A stretch of 64,000 nt of DNA. Source: Apus apus (Eukaryota; Chordata; Aves; Apodiformes; Apodidae). Below are positions 11,075 to 24,700 of the stretch, piece by piece. The stretch covers positions 139,176,858-139,240,857 of the forward strand of contig NC_067282.1 of NCBI RefSeq assembly GCF_020740795.1, given 5' to 3'. The position numbers and the translations under genes are program-made. The notes beneath the pieces were generated by a model, which saw only the letters and a program-made list of their open reading frames with translations, had not been told where the DNA came from and searched no databases. Within the stretch, counting starts at the first letter, position 1. Every line of letters starts with the position of its first letter.

Positions 11075-11610
11075 ATTTCTGCAGCAGTTAATTCAAGCTA
11101 GGAATTATATCTTCATACATTTTTGCACACCATCTGACACGTATCACAATCACATACCGTAATTGGTGCTATTGCAATAAAACTATAATTATTTTCTGTT
11201 TCAGTTTTTTTTGACAATCTGATTCTTATCCAAAGCAAGTTTATCAAAGAAGCTAAACCTACTAAATTAACAGAGTTAAACTAAATGCACATTATTATAT
11301 CTGAGAAGAAAAGCTGGTAGTTGGTTTGTATGCAGCTCTTACAACTAGACCTGGAAATACCAGAAAGCCAGGAGAAACGCCATTTCCACTAGTTGCAGGT
11401 AGGCTATAAAGCAGAAATGCAGGAAAAAATTCTACAAAAATCACCATTTCCTTTGGATTCCACATTCCTGTTTTACAGATTCTGAAAGTTTAGATTGATT
11501 CATGTGACCTTAACAAATGCTTTTCAAAAGCTTATCTGTTCCCAGTCTTTGAATTTTGAGGCCTACACCTTATAATTTTTTCCTACCATCATTGAATTCC
11601 CCTAATTCTA

Positions 11611-11731
11611 AGGAAGGTACAGAAGGAAGATATGAGGAAGAGGAGAGAACAGGAAGGGAGGGAAAAGAGAAGGCAAGGAGGAAAGAAAAAGAAAAACGGG
11701 GCAGGGAGGGGAGTGGAACATGAAGAGGAGC
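11611..11731. repeat. GA-rich (polypurine) tract
   Basis: About 120 bases almost entirely purine on the plus strand, irregular rather than tandem. It lies about 0.5 kb from the GGAA array. Confidence 0.8.
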
Positions 11732-12529
11732 CTATATTTTTTTTGCAGACTGTTAACCACTTAAGAGTGGGGATAAGAGGATTCTAAGCAGGGTACAAAA
11801 CCCAGGCCATAGTCCATAAAGCGGAAGTGAATTTGTGCTCAAGGTCTATTTTCTTCTTGAAGTTCAGTAGCAGCATAAAGTGACTGTACAGCATTTGAAA
11901 ACTGCTGTGATCTAAGTGAGGTTAGATACATAACTGTGGTGGTAGTTGCTCCTGAGGGGCCCATTCTCACAGTCCTTACTCATGTGAATTGTCCCTTTGA
12001 TGCTAATAGGATTACCTTGTAAATCAGGGATGCCATATCAGCCCGATGCCCAGGGTTATACTGATCATGAAGGGCTTGATCTTGCAAACCTCATTCCTGT
12101 GAGCAAGCCTTTTTCATGACAATTTTCCCATTGATTTGAAGAACTATCCATATAGCCAGAGAAAGTAGAATCAGGACACAAATTTAGGATCAGCATAAAA
12201 GTAGGAATACAAGAGTTTTTCATTTAACCTCCAGAAAGGAATAGATACTGCCCGAGAAGGCCAGATAAGTGCAGTCATTCTCTTTTGACTGCAGGGAAGG
12301 CAAGGAAGGGGCATGATTTGATCAGTCTTGTTCCATCTTGTCTCCTTCTTTGGCTCCATTTATTCAGTATAACTAGAGTGGTAAAGAAGATACCTACAGT
12401 ACATTTTCACCACACCTTAAGCTTCTGTTCACCACCCCCTTACTAACATAAATTAGTTGTGTCCTCAAACAGCTTTTCTGTATAATTGACAAATTCTGTC
12501 TCCTGCATTAAATCAATGATTTACAAAGG

Positions 12530-12579
12530 AAAAAAAACCAACAACAAACATAAACAAACAAAAACAAACAAAAACAAAG
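12530..12579. repeat. A-rich / (AAAC)n tract
   Basis: A low-complexity stretch of A with AAAC and ACAA units. Confidence 0.85.
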
Positions 12580-13050
12580 CATCCCCATGAGCACTATGAT
12601 TCAGACCGTCTTTTAACTTACAGTCTGAAATGAATGTTTAAACATGAAAAGGAAAGTGTTACAAAACTGTTTAATATAGTGGACCAGAGTCAGTTTTTGT
12701 GCTACTCAATTAAAACCTACACCCTCTGGTTAGAGAGCACTTTTGCTATATCAGATGTTGACATCTATGTAATTTCACTGTGATTCACATGCTTCTGCCT
12801 CAGAAGATCTCAAACTGCTGTCTGGTGTCTCTGGGGAATTGCTTCAAAAGCAGCAAGAAAGGAACTTTCTTTAGTAAGGAGTGCTTCCTGCTGGTTAGAG
12901 CTCAATCAAGGCTTCCCTGGCATAAGCTGCCTTTTGGTTGAGCTTCTAACTCCAAAACTGCCGTGTCCGTCCATCCATCTCTTTTATTGATGCCACTTTT
13001 TTGAGGAAAGCTGTTCTCAGTAGTGAAATGTGAAAGTTGTTTTTTTAAAA

Positions 13051-13560
13051 AAATAAATTCCAGTTGCTCACTTATGGGAGGGAAACAATACTTTATAATC
13101 TAAGTCACCAGTCACTCTGGGTCGAGACTAACAAATAGTGAGAGAAGGTGAGACAGCCTCCACAAAGCCAAGAATGGTAGTATCTGCTGATTGTCTGCTC
13201 AGTTATACATCATTAATACTTTTCTTAAAAATTGAACAAAGTTCATTTCCTGGTCATTTAGAGAGACAATGAATAAAGTTATCCTCGAACATCGCTTGCG
13301 GTCTTCCATCAAGTAGCACTTCTGCTACAAGGAACATGCAAGACAGGGATCAAAAGTGATAGTGGGTACATATCATAAGAAATACTCCAACACATGAAAA
13401 ATATCTGTAGACTGTTGCCCTACACAGCTTGGTGTCCCGTTGAGGGACATCTCAGAAAGAGAACGACAGGCATATAGGCAAACGTTTTGGTAGGTCTACT
13501 GAAAAAGTTTGCCTATATGCCTGTCATTGCCTTTCATAAGTGAGCAACTGGAATTTATTT
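13051..13560. repeat. Composite inverted repeat with inner hairpin
   Basis: Bases 13051-13076 and 13535-13560 are perfect 26-bp reverse complements (core CCAGTTGCTCACTTATG). Inside, 13465-13483 (GACAGGCATATAGGCAAAC) and 13507-13525 are perfect 19-bp reverse complements around a 23-nt loop. The right-arm pieces are 9 nt apart, whereas the left-arm pieces are separated by 388 nt. The 9-nt right spacer partly matches the bases just before 13465. The pattern fits a roughly 55-bp stem palindrome whose left arm gained an insertion, or whose right arm lost sequence. No coding capacity and no clear target-site duplication were seen. Confidence 0.85.
13433..13449. repeat. Short hairpin TGTCCC/GGGACA
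   Basis: A six-base perfect inverted repeat with a 5-nt loop, just left of the inner hairpin of the composite inverted repeat. It may be incidental. Confidence 0.5.
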
Positions 13561-16500
13561 CAAGAATTTGCCAAGAGATCTCTGCAGACAAGAGATTCTT
13601 AGAAGTAAACAAGCAAAAGCTTTACAGATACTGAAGATGGCTGTAGACATAGAGACCTGGTATGCCTATAGACAAATAGGTAAAGTTATAAAATTAACAT
13701 TTAAAGTGCTCCCAAATCATACTGTCAGTTTTTTATACTTGTGTAGATTTATTTAAGTATTTATTCAAGGCAGTGAATGAGCTAGGCCTGGTGGATTGAA
13801 GCAAGCTCATTTTTCCATGAGGGTATGAAACCACTCTATGATGGTCTGAACCTTTGGTCACTGTTAATCTCAACTGGATTCATATCACAGTTGAATGTCA
13901 ATAGGCTAAATGGTCCTGTCACTCATTATTAGTCATCTAAGACTGGAGTCCTTATCACGTTGTATATGTATGACTGGTGGGATGTGAATCGTGTTTAGCT
14001 AACAGCGCAGCTTCTGCCTGTCAGTTTGGAGGTGCTCAGGAGAACTGAAGGCAGCTAAGGAGAGGCACACTCCTGCGCAGGTGGTTATTTTTGAGGAGTA
14101 ACCATCTGGAAGAGAGAACTTCAGTGTTTCATGTAAGCAAGATATTGATCAGTAGTAATCACCTGTTCGGTCAACAGACATTTATCACTGATCTGGTAGT
14201 AGGGCTGTGGGTGGGATTCTGTAGAAGTACCAGATTAGAGGATGTGGGGAAAGGGAGAAGGCTCCCCAGGTTTTGGGTGTCAGCAATTCAGCTGTCTCAA
14301 GCTTGCAGCTTGAAACAGGTTGCATTATGAATGCAGAATGAGCACATTCTGCTCCATGAGGACAGAGTGCCCAAAATGTGCTCGTCTGGGAGTTAAATTT
14401 GTGTATGAGTTGTTCTTATGTAAGGGTTAAGAGGCAAACTGTGTAGTCAGTGTGAGCCAAACATCGTTGTTTTAAAAAATAAATTATCTGCAATTATAGG
14501 GCCTACAGCAGCAGTAGCTTTGCAGTGTACAGAGCCTTCCCAGGGTCCATAGCTATTTTTATTAGCAACCTCCTTTCCCCCACGTCTCTGTATGGAGCCA
14601 AGTTTAGAGTCAGCAAAATGGCTTGGAACCAGCACATTTTAACCCCAGCAGACCAACCAACCACAATGAAACTGTATTACCATACATTAGCCTTTAAAGA
14701 GGTTCCTTTACTGCAGTATATAAAAGGCTGTAAGGAGAGACAGAGAGAGAAAGGAGCGGACAAACATTTCACATGTATTGGTTAAAGTCCTCCCCAGTGT
14801 AAGTCCATTGACTTCACTTGGCTAGGGATGAATACAGACAATTCAATATTTAACAATCAGCAACTTTTGCTTAGTTGGCAAGAAAATTCAAGTTCCAGAG
14901 CTTTCCCTGTACTCTTTCTGTCTTCCCAAGTCTTTGCTTGGTTGCAGTAGCTCCCTGCTACCAGGAACGACACCCGGCAGGTTTGGCTGTTGGGTATTTT
15001 CTGCTGTTGTGCAAGATTACCCCTCGTGGTTTTATGGGACAGCAGTAGAGTTGAATAGTCACCTGAGACAGTTATTCAGATCCTGTATTGTGCAACAAGA
15101 TTGCTTTTGAACAGCTGCAGAAATACTTAGCGGAGACACATTCCCAAAAGGCCTAGGATGGGAAATAAAAACAAGCAAACCACAGCAGCAAGACAAGAGT
15201 CTGTCTCTTACTCTGTCTTTTAGCTTGTGAAGAAAGAGAGTTGTGTGAGTTATTTAAACTTAATTGGGAGAGAAACCTTTTTTCATTTAGTGATCCATAT
15301 AATGCCCAGTAAAAAAAACAAATTCGTATTCAGTCACTACCCAAACACAAATCCTCTTTGGGCAGAGTTGTAACCCAGTATATTGTGCTTTGCTTGGCAG
15401 TTCTTAAAAAGATAAAGAGGTGATAATATTTGGAGGCAATTAGTCTCTTCAGTAGTGGTGATATTCTTTGGTGCAACCCCATTTACAAAGAACATCACAA
15501 AATCATACATATCTGTGTTAGAAATGGGCAACTTCCTTTCTCATAGCTTCAGCCTTGCCATTTTGATGAGTACTATGCCTTAACAAAAATACAATATTTT
15601 TCCCCCAAAACCATGATAGCTAGTGTTTCTCTATTACACTCTGTTGCAGCTAATTGATTTCCCTCCCATGGCAATTCTAATTAGTCCTGGTGAAAATTTC
15701 TTGGCCCATATAATGCATTGTAGCTTAATTTGATGCCCTCTATTGTTTTAAGTCTCACCTTACATTGAGCTGCACTGTCTATTTAGCTTGAATAGAGAGT
15801 GCTCATAGAGACATAAAATTTTATGGAATCTCTTAATAGTTCTGGTCATCAAATTCTGCCTCCAGCTCTGGACTCAAGAGGATCTGGCAGTATAGCAGAG
15901 GGAGAGAAGTACTCTTCCTTAGCTTGATCTCTGAGAAGGAACCTGGTTTCTTTTTTTTTTCTGCAGATGAGCAAGTTAGCAGGGGCTCGGGAGGCTCTGC
16001 TAATCCATTCCTCCACTGTATCTTAACCACTTTTTGCTTAAGACATAGTTTGAACATTTCCTCAGCATTTTCTTCCAAGATGACCCTGTAGGCAAAGTCA
16101 AGCTGGGACAATGTTTTGTACTAAATATAGTACATTATTCGTTGGCAATTTAGTATCTGAAAGACTGTTTGCTCACTTTTTACTGATGTGTGCTTCAGTC
16201 AAGTTGCTTTTGATTTGTAGTTGGATAAGCAAAATCAGAATCAAACCTTTGCTGCTGATTTCTGTGGGAGCAGGACGGGGCCTTACATGCTCTTGTGCTC
16301 ATTATATGCCTCAGTATCAAGTCTCAATGCTTTGATTCATAGAGTTCTCTTTAATTTGCTACATGCAGACTTCCAGACTAGATCACATAGCAGCAGGACA
16401 ACAATCCTCAGGAGAGCATTTCAGTTTGAGAAATTCGTGAAGAAGGTGACTTTGCTACTTCCTTTCAATGACACTTGTGAATAGGAAAGAGAAGAAATGA

Positions 16501-17395
16501 AAATGGAATGGCGAGCCTGATTCAAAATCTATGCTCTGTTATACAGCAGATGACAAATAGCACCCTCAGTAACATAGTTCTGGTAGCTGTGAGAATTTTT
16601 GTTGAGCTGTTGGGTTTTTTCCCCACTGTAATCTATCTTTTCACATTTAGAGCAAGTTTTTCTTACCTGTGTGCATACTCCCTTCTGCAGAAAAGGTATC
16701 CACAGGCCTTGCCTGGGATGGAGGTAAGCAGGAGGAACAAAGCTTCTTTCTACCATGTGGCAGAGAACGGCCTTGGATTCACCCCTTTCCTCCTCCCACC
16801 TCTAGCACTCTGACCAAGAGTGTTGAAGTCAGAGCAGGAAAGAAGCTGTCATGTTGTGAGATGGTACAGATCTAGGCCAGGTCACTTCCTCACAGAGAAA
16901 AAAGTTTTTTCTTTCTCTGAGCCATGAAAAATGCTGTGTGCCTCCTTACATAGGAAAGATTGCCAAACAATAACCTTGCCTTCTTTCAGCAGGAATGAGC
17001 CACTGTCTTCTTGGTTAAGACATTTTTCTATTTGTTTGGGTATATCGAAGCTGAGGGAAAAATGCGTCTTTGACAGTAGCTATAGTTAATCAAGTTATGT
17101 ATATGTATAGAATGACTGTGTGAGCTCTGTCGCAAGAAAGGGTGAGAAAGTGTACCTAAAAGAGATAACCGGCTTTTCACTTTGAGAACAGTAGGATTTT
17201 GCCCCTTTCCACAGGAGACTAGCTTCGCAGCCTGGTAGCTACGCCAAGAGTATTGGGAACTGAGCTCTTGATGCTCTTCACCCCGTTCTGATTTCCATGC
17301 AGATGCATTTTTGCAAAGGGCAATATTGGCCTCTATTGGTAGCGTGAACTGTCTTTATACAAGCAAAATTACTCAGGGAGCTGAATAAGGGATTT
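13561..17395. other. Intergenic DNA
   Basis: No gene, RNA gene or recognised repeat was found. Scattered short frames are uninformative. Confidence 0.5.
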
Positions 17396-17762
17396 TCACA
17401 GAATTGTCACAGTTGGCAAAGACCTTTAAGATCACCAAGTCCAACTGTCCATCCAGAGGAAAGAAAGAAAACAAACAACAAAAAACCACAACAAATAAAA
17501 AATCTCCACCACAAAGCCACAACCGCACACCCCACAAAACCAACAACATACAACCCACAAAATAACCACCGTACTCACTAGAGCATGTCCTGAAGTGCCA
17601 CATCTACACATCCTTTAAATAGCTCTAAGGATGGTGATGCCACCACTTCTCTGGGCAGCCTGTTCCAGTGCCTAACTACTCTTTCAGTGAATAAATTCTT
17701 CCATTTATCTACTCTAGACCTCCTCTGGTGCAACTCCAAGCCATTCCCTCTAGTCTTAGTGG
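17396..17762 (-). mobile_element. CR1 LINE 3' fragment, reverse orientation
   Basis: Typical reverse-complement CR1 3' sequence: CACAG..TTGGCAAAGACC then TTTAAGATCACCAAGTCCAA at the left, and GGGCAGCCTGTTCCAGTGCC and CCTCTGGTGCAACTCCAAGC further right. Between them, about 17459-17573, sits a C/A-rich stretch nearly free of G that is not ordinary CR1 sequence. The fragment is 5'-truncated and carries no reverse transcriptase. Confidence 0.85.
17459..17573. repeat. C/A-rich low-complexity tract inside CR1
   Basis: About 115 bases of AAAC, ACAACA and CCACAA-like units with few G or T, lying within the CR1 copy. It is either expansion of an internal A-rich site or a separate insertion. Confidence 0.7.
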
Positions 17763-20700
17763 GAGGTGTGCTTTAAGTGTAATTTACCTTCCAAAAATCC
17801 TGGGTTAGAATGCAATCAGATAAAGGAATAGTTTGTATGTTAAGAGAAGGGAAAATTGTAGTAATGTTGCTTCACTACTTCTGGTGAGATTGCGTTGGAT
17901 ATATATTTGGGCACTGCAATCCAACAGAGATCCAGGTTCTAATGCATCCTGATTTTAGAATTAGTTTGTTGGCTTTGGTGGGTTTTCATTCCATCCTGCC
18001 TGCTTCTTTTTAAACAGTTGTTTATTTTGTGATGTATTTAATTTCAGTGTCTGAAAAGTCTGTATGTGTGTGCCCCCACACTCTTAGTGTCCACGGGAGC
18101 ATGCCTGAAAACTGTGCTCTTGGTAGCAAAAAATAGTCATATCCAATCACTTACTGCCTTGTCCCAGAAATATATTTGTTTCTGTTTCGTCAAATGATCT
18201 TACTGACAACGGTTGTCAAAAAGTTAGTCAGTAGCAGTCATATTCATGTATTTTACATATTTTCTTCCTGAAACTTTATAGCCCATTTGAGGTCAGAGAA
18301 ATAATCTAGGAAACAGATGTCCAACAGAAATTTTTCCAAGCCTTCTTTAACTCCTTTAAGGGACTTTATGTGGTATATATTTTTATGTTTTGTGCTGTAC
18401 TGTTCAGATTCAGCAAGGGATCATGAAGAATAATGAACTTGCTAAACTATGCTCAGTATGGAGCACTGTGTATACAGTCACACTGAGGCCAGTTATACAG
18501 TAGTTCATAAAATATAAACAAATAAAGTTAATTCAGTAATAATAATATGGTCCATATTGGCCAAGTTCAATTTGTAATACTTTGTACTGAGTAGAGAGTT
18601 AATCAGATAATGAAATCTGAGGTGAAGCAGGCAAATTGCATTCTTCCTAAAAGGGTAGATAATACTTAATATGTTGCTCCCCCACTCCTTATTCCAAAGG
18701 CAGGAATAGAAAAGCTTGTTATACCCATCTCAAAAATGACCTAAATGAACTACAAGAAAAGGTGAGAGAATAACCAGTCAATGATGTCAACTCAGTTCTT
18801 GGATACTCCTATGAAACCTGGAAAATGTGTTGCTGTGACAGTCACATGCTGTCATGTGCTGGGAACTGAACCAAGATCCTGAACTTGTTTTAACAGCCAA
18901 CTGAACAGCTAATTGTCAGATGATGACTTTCGGTCACTAGCCATCCTGACATTATGATATCAGGGATGAAGATTTGACACTCCATTTCTACTTTGTTGGC
19001 TCCATAAATGTCTCTGTGTGCAGTAGCTTTTGATCTTCCAGACTGTGTTCCGATGTCAATGAAAAGACCAACTACTTTAGACCTTCTGTTCAGTAGATGT
19101 TAAATATTTTTTTCAACAAAACTCTGTACCTAAAGTCAATGAAGTTCAAGTCCATGAATCATACACAGCCCTAGCTCCGTTTAATCTGAACTTTGGTGAC
19201 CTCAGACCAAAAACTGTCTCACTTCAGTAGCTCTCTTGAAACCCGTCACTGAGTACCATGCCCAGGTGTTCATAGTGTGGTTGTTATCAATAGCATCAGT
19301 TATAACAGTTAATCCATTCTTATCTACAGGCAGCCTTTTGAAGAAGCAGCTTCAGATGTTGTGCTTACTCTAGGATGAAAGCCAACTTCTGTCCTTCCTT
19401 GCACTGAAATTGACTATTCTTCCCAGGCAAGACTGCAGGATTTGCCACTTAACTTCAGAACAGTTGCTTAGTTAACTTGTGACAGTTAAGTGATTATCTG
19501 TAGTTTGAGAATGCAGGTTTTTTCCCCATCTTTCTTTCATTTTTCTCAGCTGTTAGCACTGCACTGCATGACACGCTCAGTCGCTTCATTGCTTTCCCAG
19601 TCTACAGCAAAGCTAACAGTGGTTCAGCAGCAGAAATGAACCCCTTTATCTGCCCTGCATAACCTTATAACACAAGGACAGATTCTAGCCCCATATTTTC
19701 AAACTATGTATATCTTCACAATTATTCTTAGTTCATGTTTTCTTTAAACCTGTCATGGAGTTATTTCAGTCATGTAATTCTGAATTTTCAGGTGCACTGT
19801 TTCATTTTTAACCTCTGAAAAGCCTCTCTGAAATTGTGCCCACTCTACTTTTGAAGCCGGTTCAGGGACTCTTCTCACTGCTTTTTACCTCTCAGTGTTC
19901 CTTCTACTCTTCCTGTGACAAGGGAGATAAATAGATATTAATGCTACATAAGGGAGGCCAAGGACACATTACATTGGCCTGATTTACCTGAAGGCACTTT
20001 TTCTGCTACTGGCCTTCCACAGAAGGCCCTGTTAAGCCCTGTGGACATTTCATTAATTCCATGAACATCAGTGCAAGTTTCCTTCCTTTACTAAATTTTA
20101 TTGAATAAACAAGCCACCTAGAAGCTTAATGGCATTTTACAATATTTTCAGAAACACATAAAATACAACTATTACTTAGTGGGCTGACTTGAAGTCAAGT
20201 CCTTTGACTACTGCCCTTGCAGAAATATGAGTAGCTGACTTGTTTCTTCCACTGCAATAGACTTGATTCAAATCCTGTAGAAACCAACAGATTTTTTTTT
20301 GAACTTGTGGGACATGGCTTGCACTCAGCTTAAGTGGCTCACAAGGATTTCAATTATTTTTATGTTTTTTAAAAAAATAAACCCAGTTGCAAGTAGTGAC
20401 ATGTCCTTTAAACCTGAGTTTTCCCAGTCATAGAGTGGATGTTGAATGAGTAGGATCTATCTGCAGTTTAACTCTCACAAGTGCAGAGAATGATTGTAAT
20501 GGCAAGTATTTCCTAAGGACTTTACCCTACAACAGCTAGAGATAACTTATCAAAATAAACACTGATGGAACAAAGTTTCCATCTAGTAAGTTCATGCCAA
20601 CGAGGAATCTCAACATCTCTTAATAAGGCAGCAAACTTAATTTTTTACTTCTGCACTTTCGTGCAATAGTTTTAACAAAAAATAGTGGTCAGTTCTCCAT

Positions 20701-21732
20701 ATACATTCCTTAGAGAATCAAAGGAAACACTGGAAGGAAAGAAAATAGTATTGTACTGCAGTGTCTTTCTGTGGAATTGGTGGTGGCTGAAATGTACTAG
20801 CCAGGAGTTTTCTTAAGAGTCTTTTATCAGTGTGATTTACATATCAGCAGTGGTGGAGGATTAGTACAGATTGTAATGATACATAGTTTAATTTCTCCAT
20901 TTTTGTAGTGGCATCAGTGCTCTAAATGTAGCATGTTCTATTAAAAGTAACATGAGTGCTATTATTTGATATTTTAACTTGAGCAGTAGCTAATATTCCA
21001 GTTTAACTGCATGTTTTAAAGAGTAAAATAAAAGACAGACATGTCACAACACCTAAAAGTAGATATAGATATACATATACTTAACAGTGCTCATTAATGT
21101 CAATAATGTGTGTATTGTGCATGAATTTAGATATGACCATAACTCATCATAAGATTCAGGCTCGTGTTGGAGCAGTAGTAATTGTAATTTATTTTTAGTT
21201 ATACTGCTATTTTAACAAGCAATAACAGAGGGTGGTGGAAAGATTCAAAGGTTATACTCTTTACATGCTGAGGCCTGATTATGTATTGCACAACCATTCC
21301 TGTTACATTCGTGGAAATACCTGAAACAGACTACAGAGCAATTTGGGTAGAAGGAATTTATGAAAGCTTCCTGTGTTGTCCTTGTGGGGGCTGGGTGAGT
21401 TGAACTTTTCCCTCAGTGCTTAACCTTTTCATTACAACCTGCAGATTTTGACTTACGCAATTCAGCATTGTTGATTCTGGTGATCATGTTGCAGGTTCTT
21501 TGATACTTCCTGTTTTTCCTGAAATCCAAACCTTTCAGGCAGGTGTATCTGTGAGAATTTCTCATGGTAATCCTTTGTGCTAATGGGGGAGGAGGGAGTT
21601 AAAAAATGTGGTAAAGTACAGCCCAAAAGATCAAGCTAAGAGAACACAACACTGAGAAACAAGGCTCTAATTTGAAAAGGAGAATCCATTATAAATATTT
21701 TCACTTACAGACTTTGCTTTTTCTAGTTCTCA

Positions 21733-21756
21733 TCTATCTATTTATTTATTTATTTT
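21733..21756. repeat. (TTTA)n short microsatellite
   Basis: About five TTTA/TCTA units. Confidence 0.75.
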
Positions 21757-24700
21757 AAAAAATTGTTTTATTTCCTAAATCAGTTGCTTTGGTTTTAGCC
21801 TGGGTCAAAGGTTTCACAGCTATTTCACCTCATTTTTGTTTTAAATAGACTATCCCTAATTTTTTTTATTCTCTATTAAAAGAATATTAAGAAACTGCAA
21901 ATTTTGCAAGGCCTACTTTTCTGGTCAGCACAAAGTGCCCTCACATCACATTGCTCTTAATGAAAATTAATGGTATTGCACCTATAGACCTTGGAGCAAT
22001 TTTGTAGATATTAGATTCTTAGACATCTGTGGTGTTTTATTATTGATTAAAGAGTGAGAGGAAATCTCATGGCTTAAGACCTTGTGCTGGGATTTATGAA
22101 TTACTTTTTTTCCTCTGTGAACCTTCGCAGGTCGTTGAATCTCTCTTTCAGTTTCCCATCCGTGAAGCAGGGAATACCGATGATTTTCCGCTGCTTCTCT
22201 GTCCATCATACCTACTTAAATACTTCACTCTTTGGAACAGGTCTCTTCATACTTGCTAGTGCTAAGAAATCCCATTCTGGGTTAGGATCTGGAGCTGTAA
22301 TACAAGTAATTAATATCAGCATTAAACAGTCAAAGGTATTACATCCAAGATGCATTTGGCCTGAGGCCCACATAGTTCTTAAAATGATGGATTTTTAATT
22401 GATTATTTGGAAGGAGACCTTTTCTGAGACTAGCTAAATCACTTAAGGCCCACGCACGCTAGCTATATTTAGAGGCGAGGAGGTGGCAGAGTAATTCTTA
22501 AAGTGCTCTGTTTCTAATAACCCAGGTGAGTGACAGTCTGTGAATGCTGCCTCTTTTAAAACAAACATGACTCACAGCCCCCAGGAGGCAAGCATGTGCC
22601 GGTTAGAAATTGTAGTGAACTGTCCCCATTCAAGAAGCAATGAAATACAGCCATAATCATAAACATTTAATTTAATAATTTCAGGTTAGTACAAAAGGGT
22701 AGACGTACTAATAGCTTGGCATCTATAATAGCAAAATGGCAAAAGGCTGTGTAAAATCTGTGTGTAGGGTTTAAGGTGAGTCTGGAGGAAACAAGGCAAT
22801 GTTTTCATCTCACTGCACACTCTGATGCTTTCAGAAAGCAGAGTTGTGACTGCAGTATCAGGTATTGTGACGAAATCTGCATAAACTACATCTTGACAAG
22901 AATAAAATTATCTCCAGTGCCCAAATAAAAGGCAAAATGCAAATGGCCTTCTAGATGCATTGATACCTAATTCTCATTGAAATAGACCCTCACACATATG
23001 ACTGTTTCCAAAGCATTTCTTGTCCCAAACACTTTATTGGCACCCATGAATGATCTTTCTCTCTTGGAGACCATACATGGTGAAATGAAGCTACAGCCTT
23101 AGAAGCTGCCAGGGAGGTGCAAGGGAGGAGTGAGCCTTTTCACATCTTCGTCCCAAAGTTAAAAATAAGCAGCAAAACAGGGAGAAGCTGGTTTCCCAGT
23201 GGGAGACGAATACTGCCATCTTCTTGAAAGATGCTTTATGTCACTTGTGCTCCTGGGGATAAAGGGTCCAAGTGATTTGTATTTTGTGTCCTGAACTTGT
23301 CACTGACCTTGGCACCCAGCCACATTGCACTGTTTTCTGTGAGATTACCCAAGGCAAGTTCACCTCTGGGAATCTAAGACAGTATTGCCAGGAACTGCCA
23401 CTGAGGCAACAACTTTTTTTTCATCATGAGCTGAAAAGTTAAAAGCATATTTTGGTCTTAACTGCAGTAACAGCTCTCAGCCAGTCTCTGGAACAACTGT
23501 ATCGTAGTTCCAGCAGGTTCTCTTTAAAGAAGTTACTGACTACATGAAAAATTAAGCCAGTTCTAAATACTTACCTCCTTAAGGTAGTTTCACTAGGAAA
23601 TAGATATGGTCCTTCTTCCCCCAAAGCATTGCCTCTTTTTTAAAAGCCCCTGTTTCATTTCTAGGAATTTGTATTCAGTGAGCATGAAATGACATTTATG
23701 TGTACTTTGCCAGTTAGTGCAATGCATGTAGCAACACTGAAAACAAGTTAGTTCAAAGGCACAATGCAGAGACTTTGGTTCAGAATTTCCTCCCCTCCTC
23801 ACAGTAGAGAAAATACAATATTGATTTTGCTATATGCCTCCTAGTTCTGTTTCTCAGCATTACACTCAGTGCCAGGTGAGAGCTGGACACAATACCTGCT
23901 TAACAGCAAGTGTATGCCCAGCTCTGCTACTGCTAATTAAAACTACTCATGTCAAAAAATAGGTAAATGTTGCTCAGTGGTTTTGCACCAGACGAGGATT
24001 CTGTGCTTTTTAAAACATCTTCCTGTGAACTTGAAGGAGCCTCACAGCCCTGGAAAATAAAGACTCAGCACCATGTAGCACTGAGTTGATCATGGAAGCT
24101 GTTCAGTGTCCTCCCATCTGTCTGCAAATGTGCCTTCAACTCTGACCCACTTTACTAGGTGGTGTCTCATGTAATCCTTTGTCTTTTTAAGATTTATGTA
24201 TGTAAATAACTGTATAATGCTTATGTATAATATCATCCATCAATGTAAATAGGCTGCCAAGCTCTGAAGCTACAAGGGTATATTAGATAGAAGGTTCATC
24301 TTGTTTGTGGGGGTGTTATACAAGCTAAGGGAAGCTGAATGGAAGTACAGGAAGACTGAGAATTACTAATATCTGCTTTATGTAATAGCTCTTTTACTGG
24401 CAGTATTTCACTCTAGTTATTGCCTAAGATTCAGAGTCTGTTCTGCTTTCAGAAGTTCCTTTCTTTCCACACAACTACAGTTAACTATTTATTTGCAGCT
24501 AACCAAATTGAGCTGCTCATTATCTTTGTCAGTTTGGGCTGGTCAGTTTACAGTTGCTAAATATCTGAAGTATAAAATGTATCATATTTTCTAAACATTT
24601 GTTCTTCAAAATTAATAATTCTATATATATAATTTTCATTGTCTTAATAAATATCTAATCCATTTTTGTATCTTGTCAAGTTGGCTTCCAAGAGAAATAA

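Larger units (their letters stand above)
11075..13050. other. Intergenic DNA
   Basis: AT-rich and without a recognisable gene. It contains a GA-rich tract (11611-11731) and an AAAC-rich tract (12530-12579), listed separately. Confidence 0.5.

Noticed and set aside
10647-11162. Lys-Glu-Gly-Arg repeat proteins
   Set aside because: They are direct translation of the GGAA microsatellite, which stays open because its units lack stop codons.
14717-14727. TATATAAAAGG, a TATA-box-like site
   Set aside because: A good match to the motif, but no exon, CpG enrichment or transcript evidence follows. Such motifs are common in AT-rich DNA.
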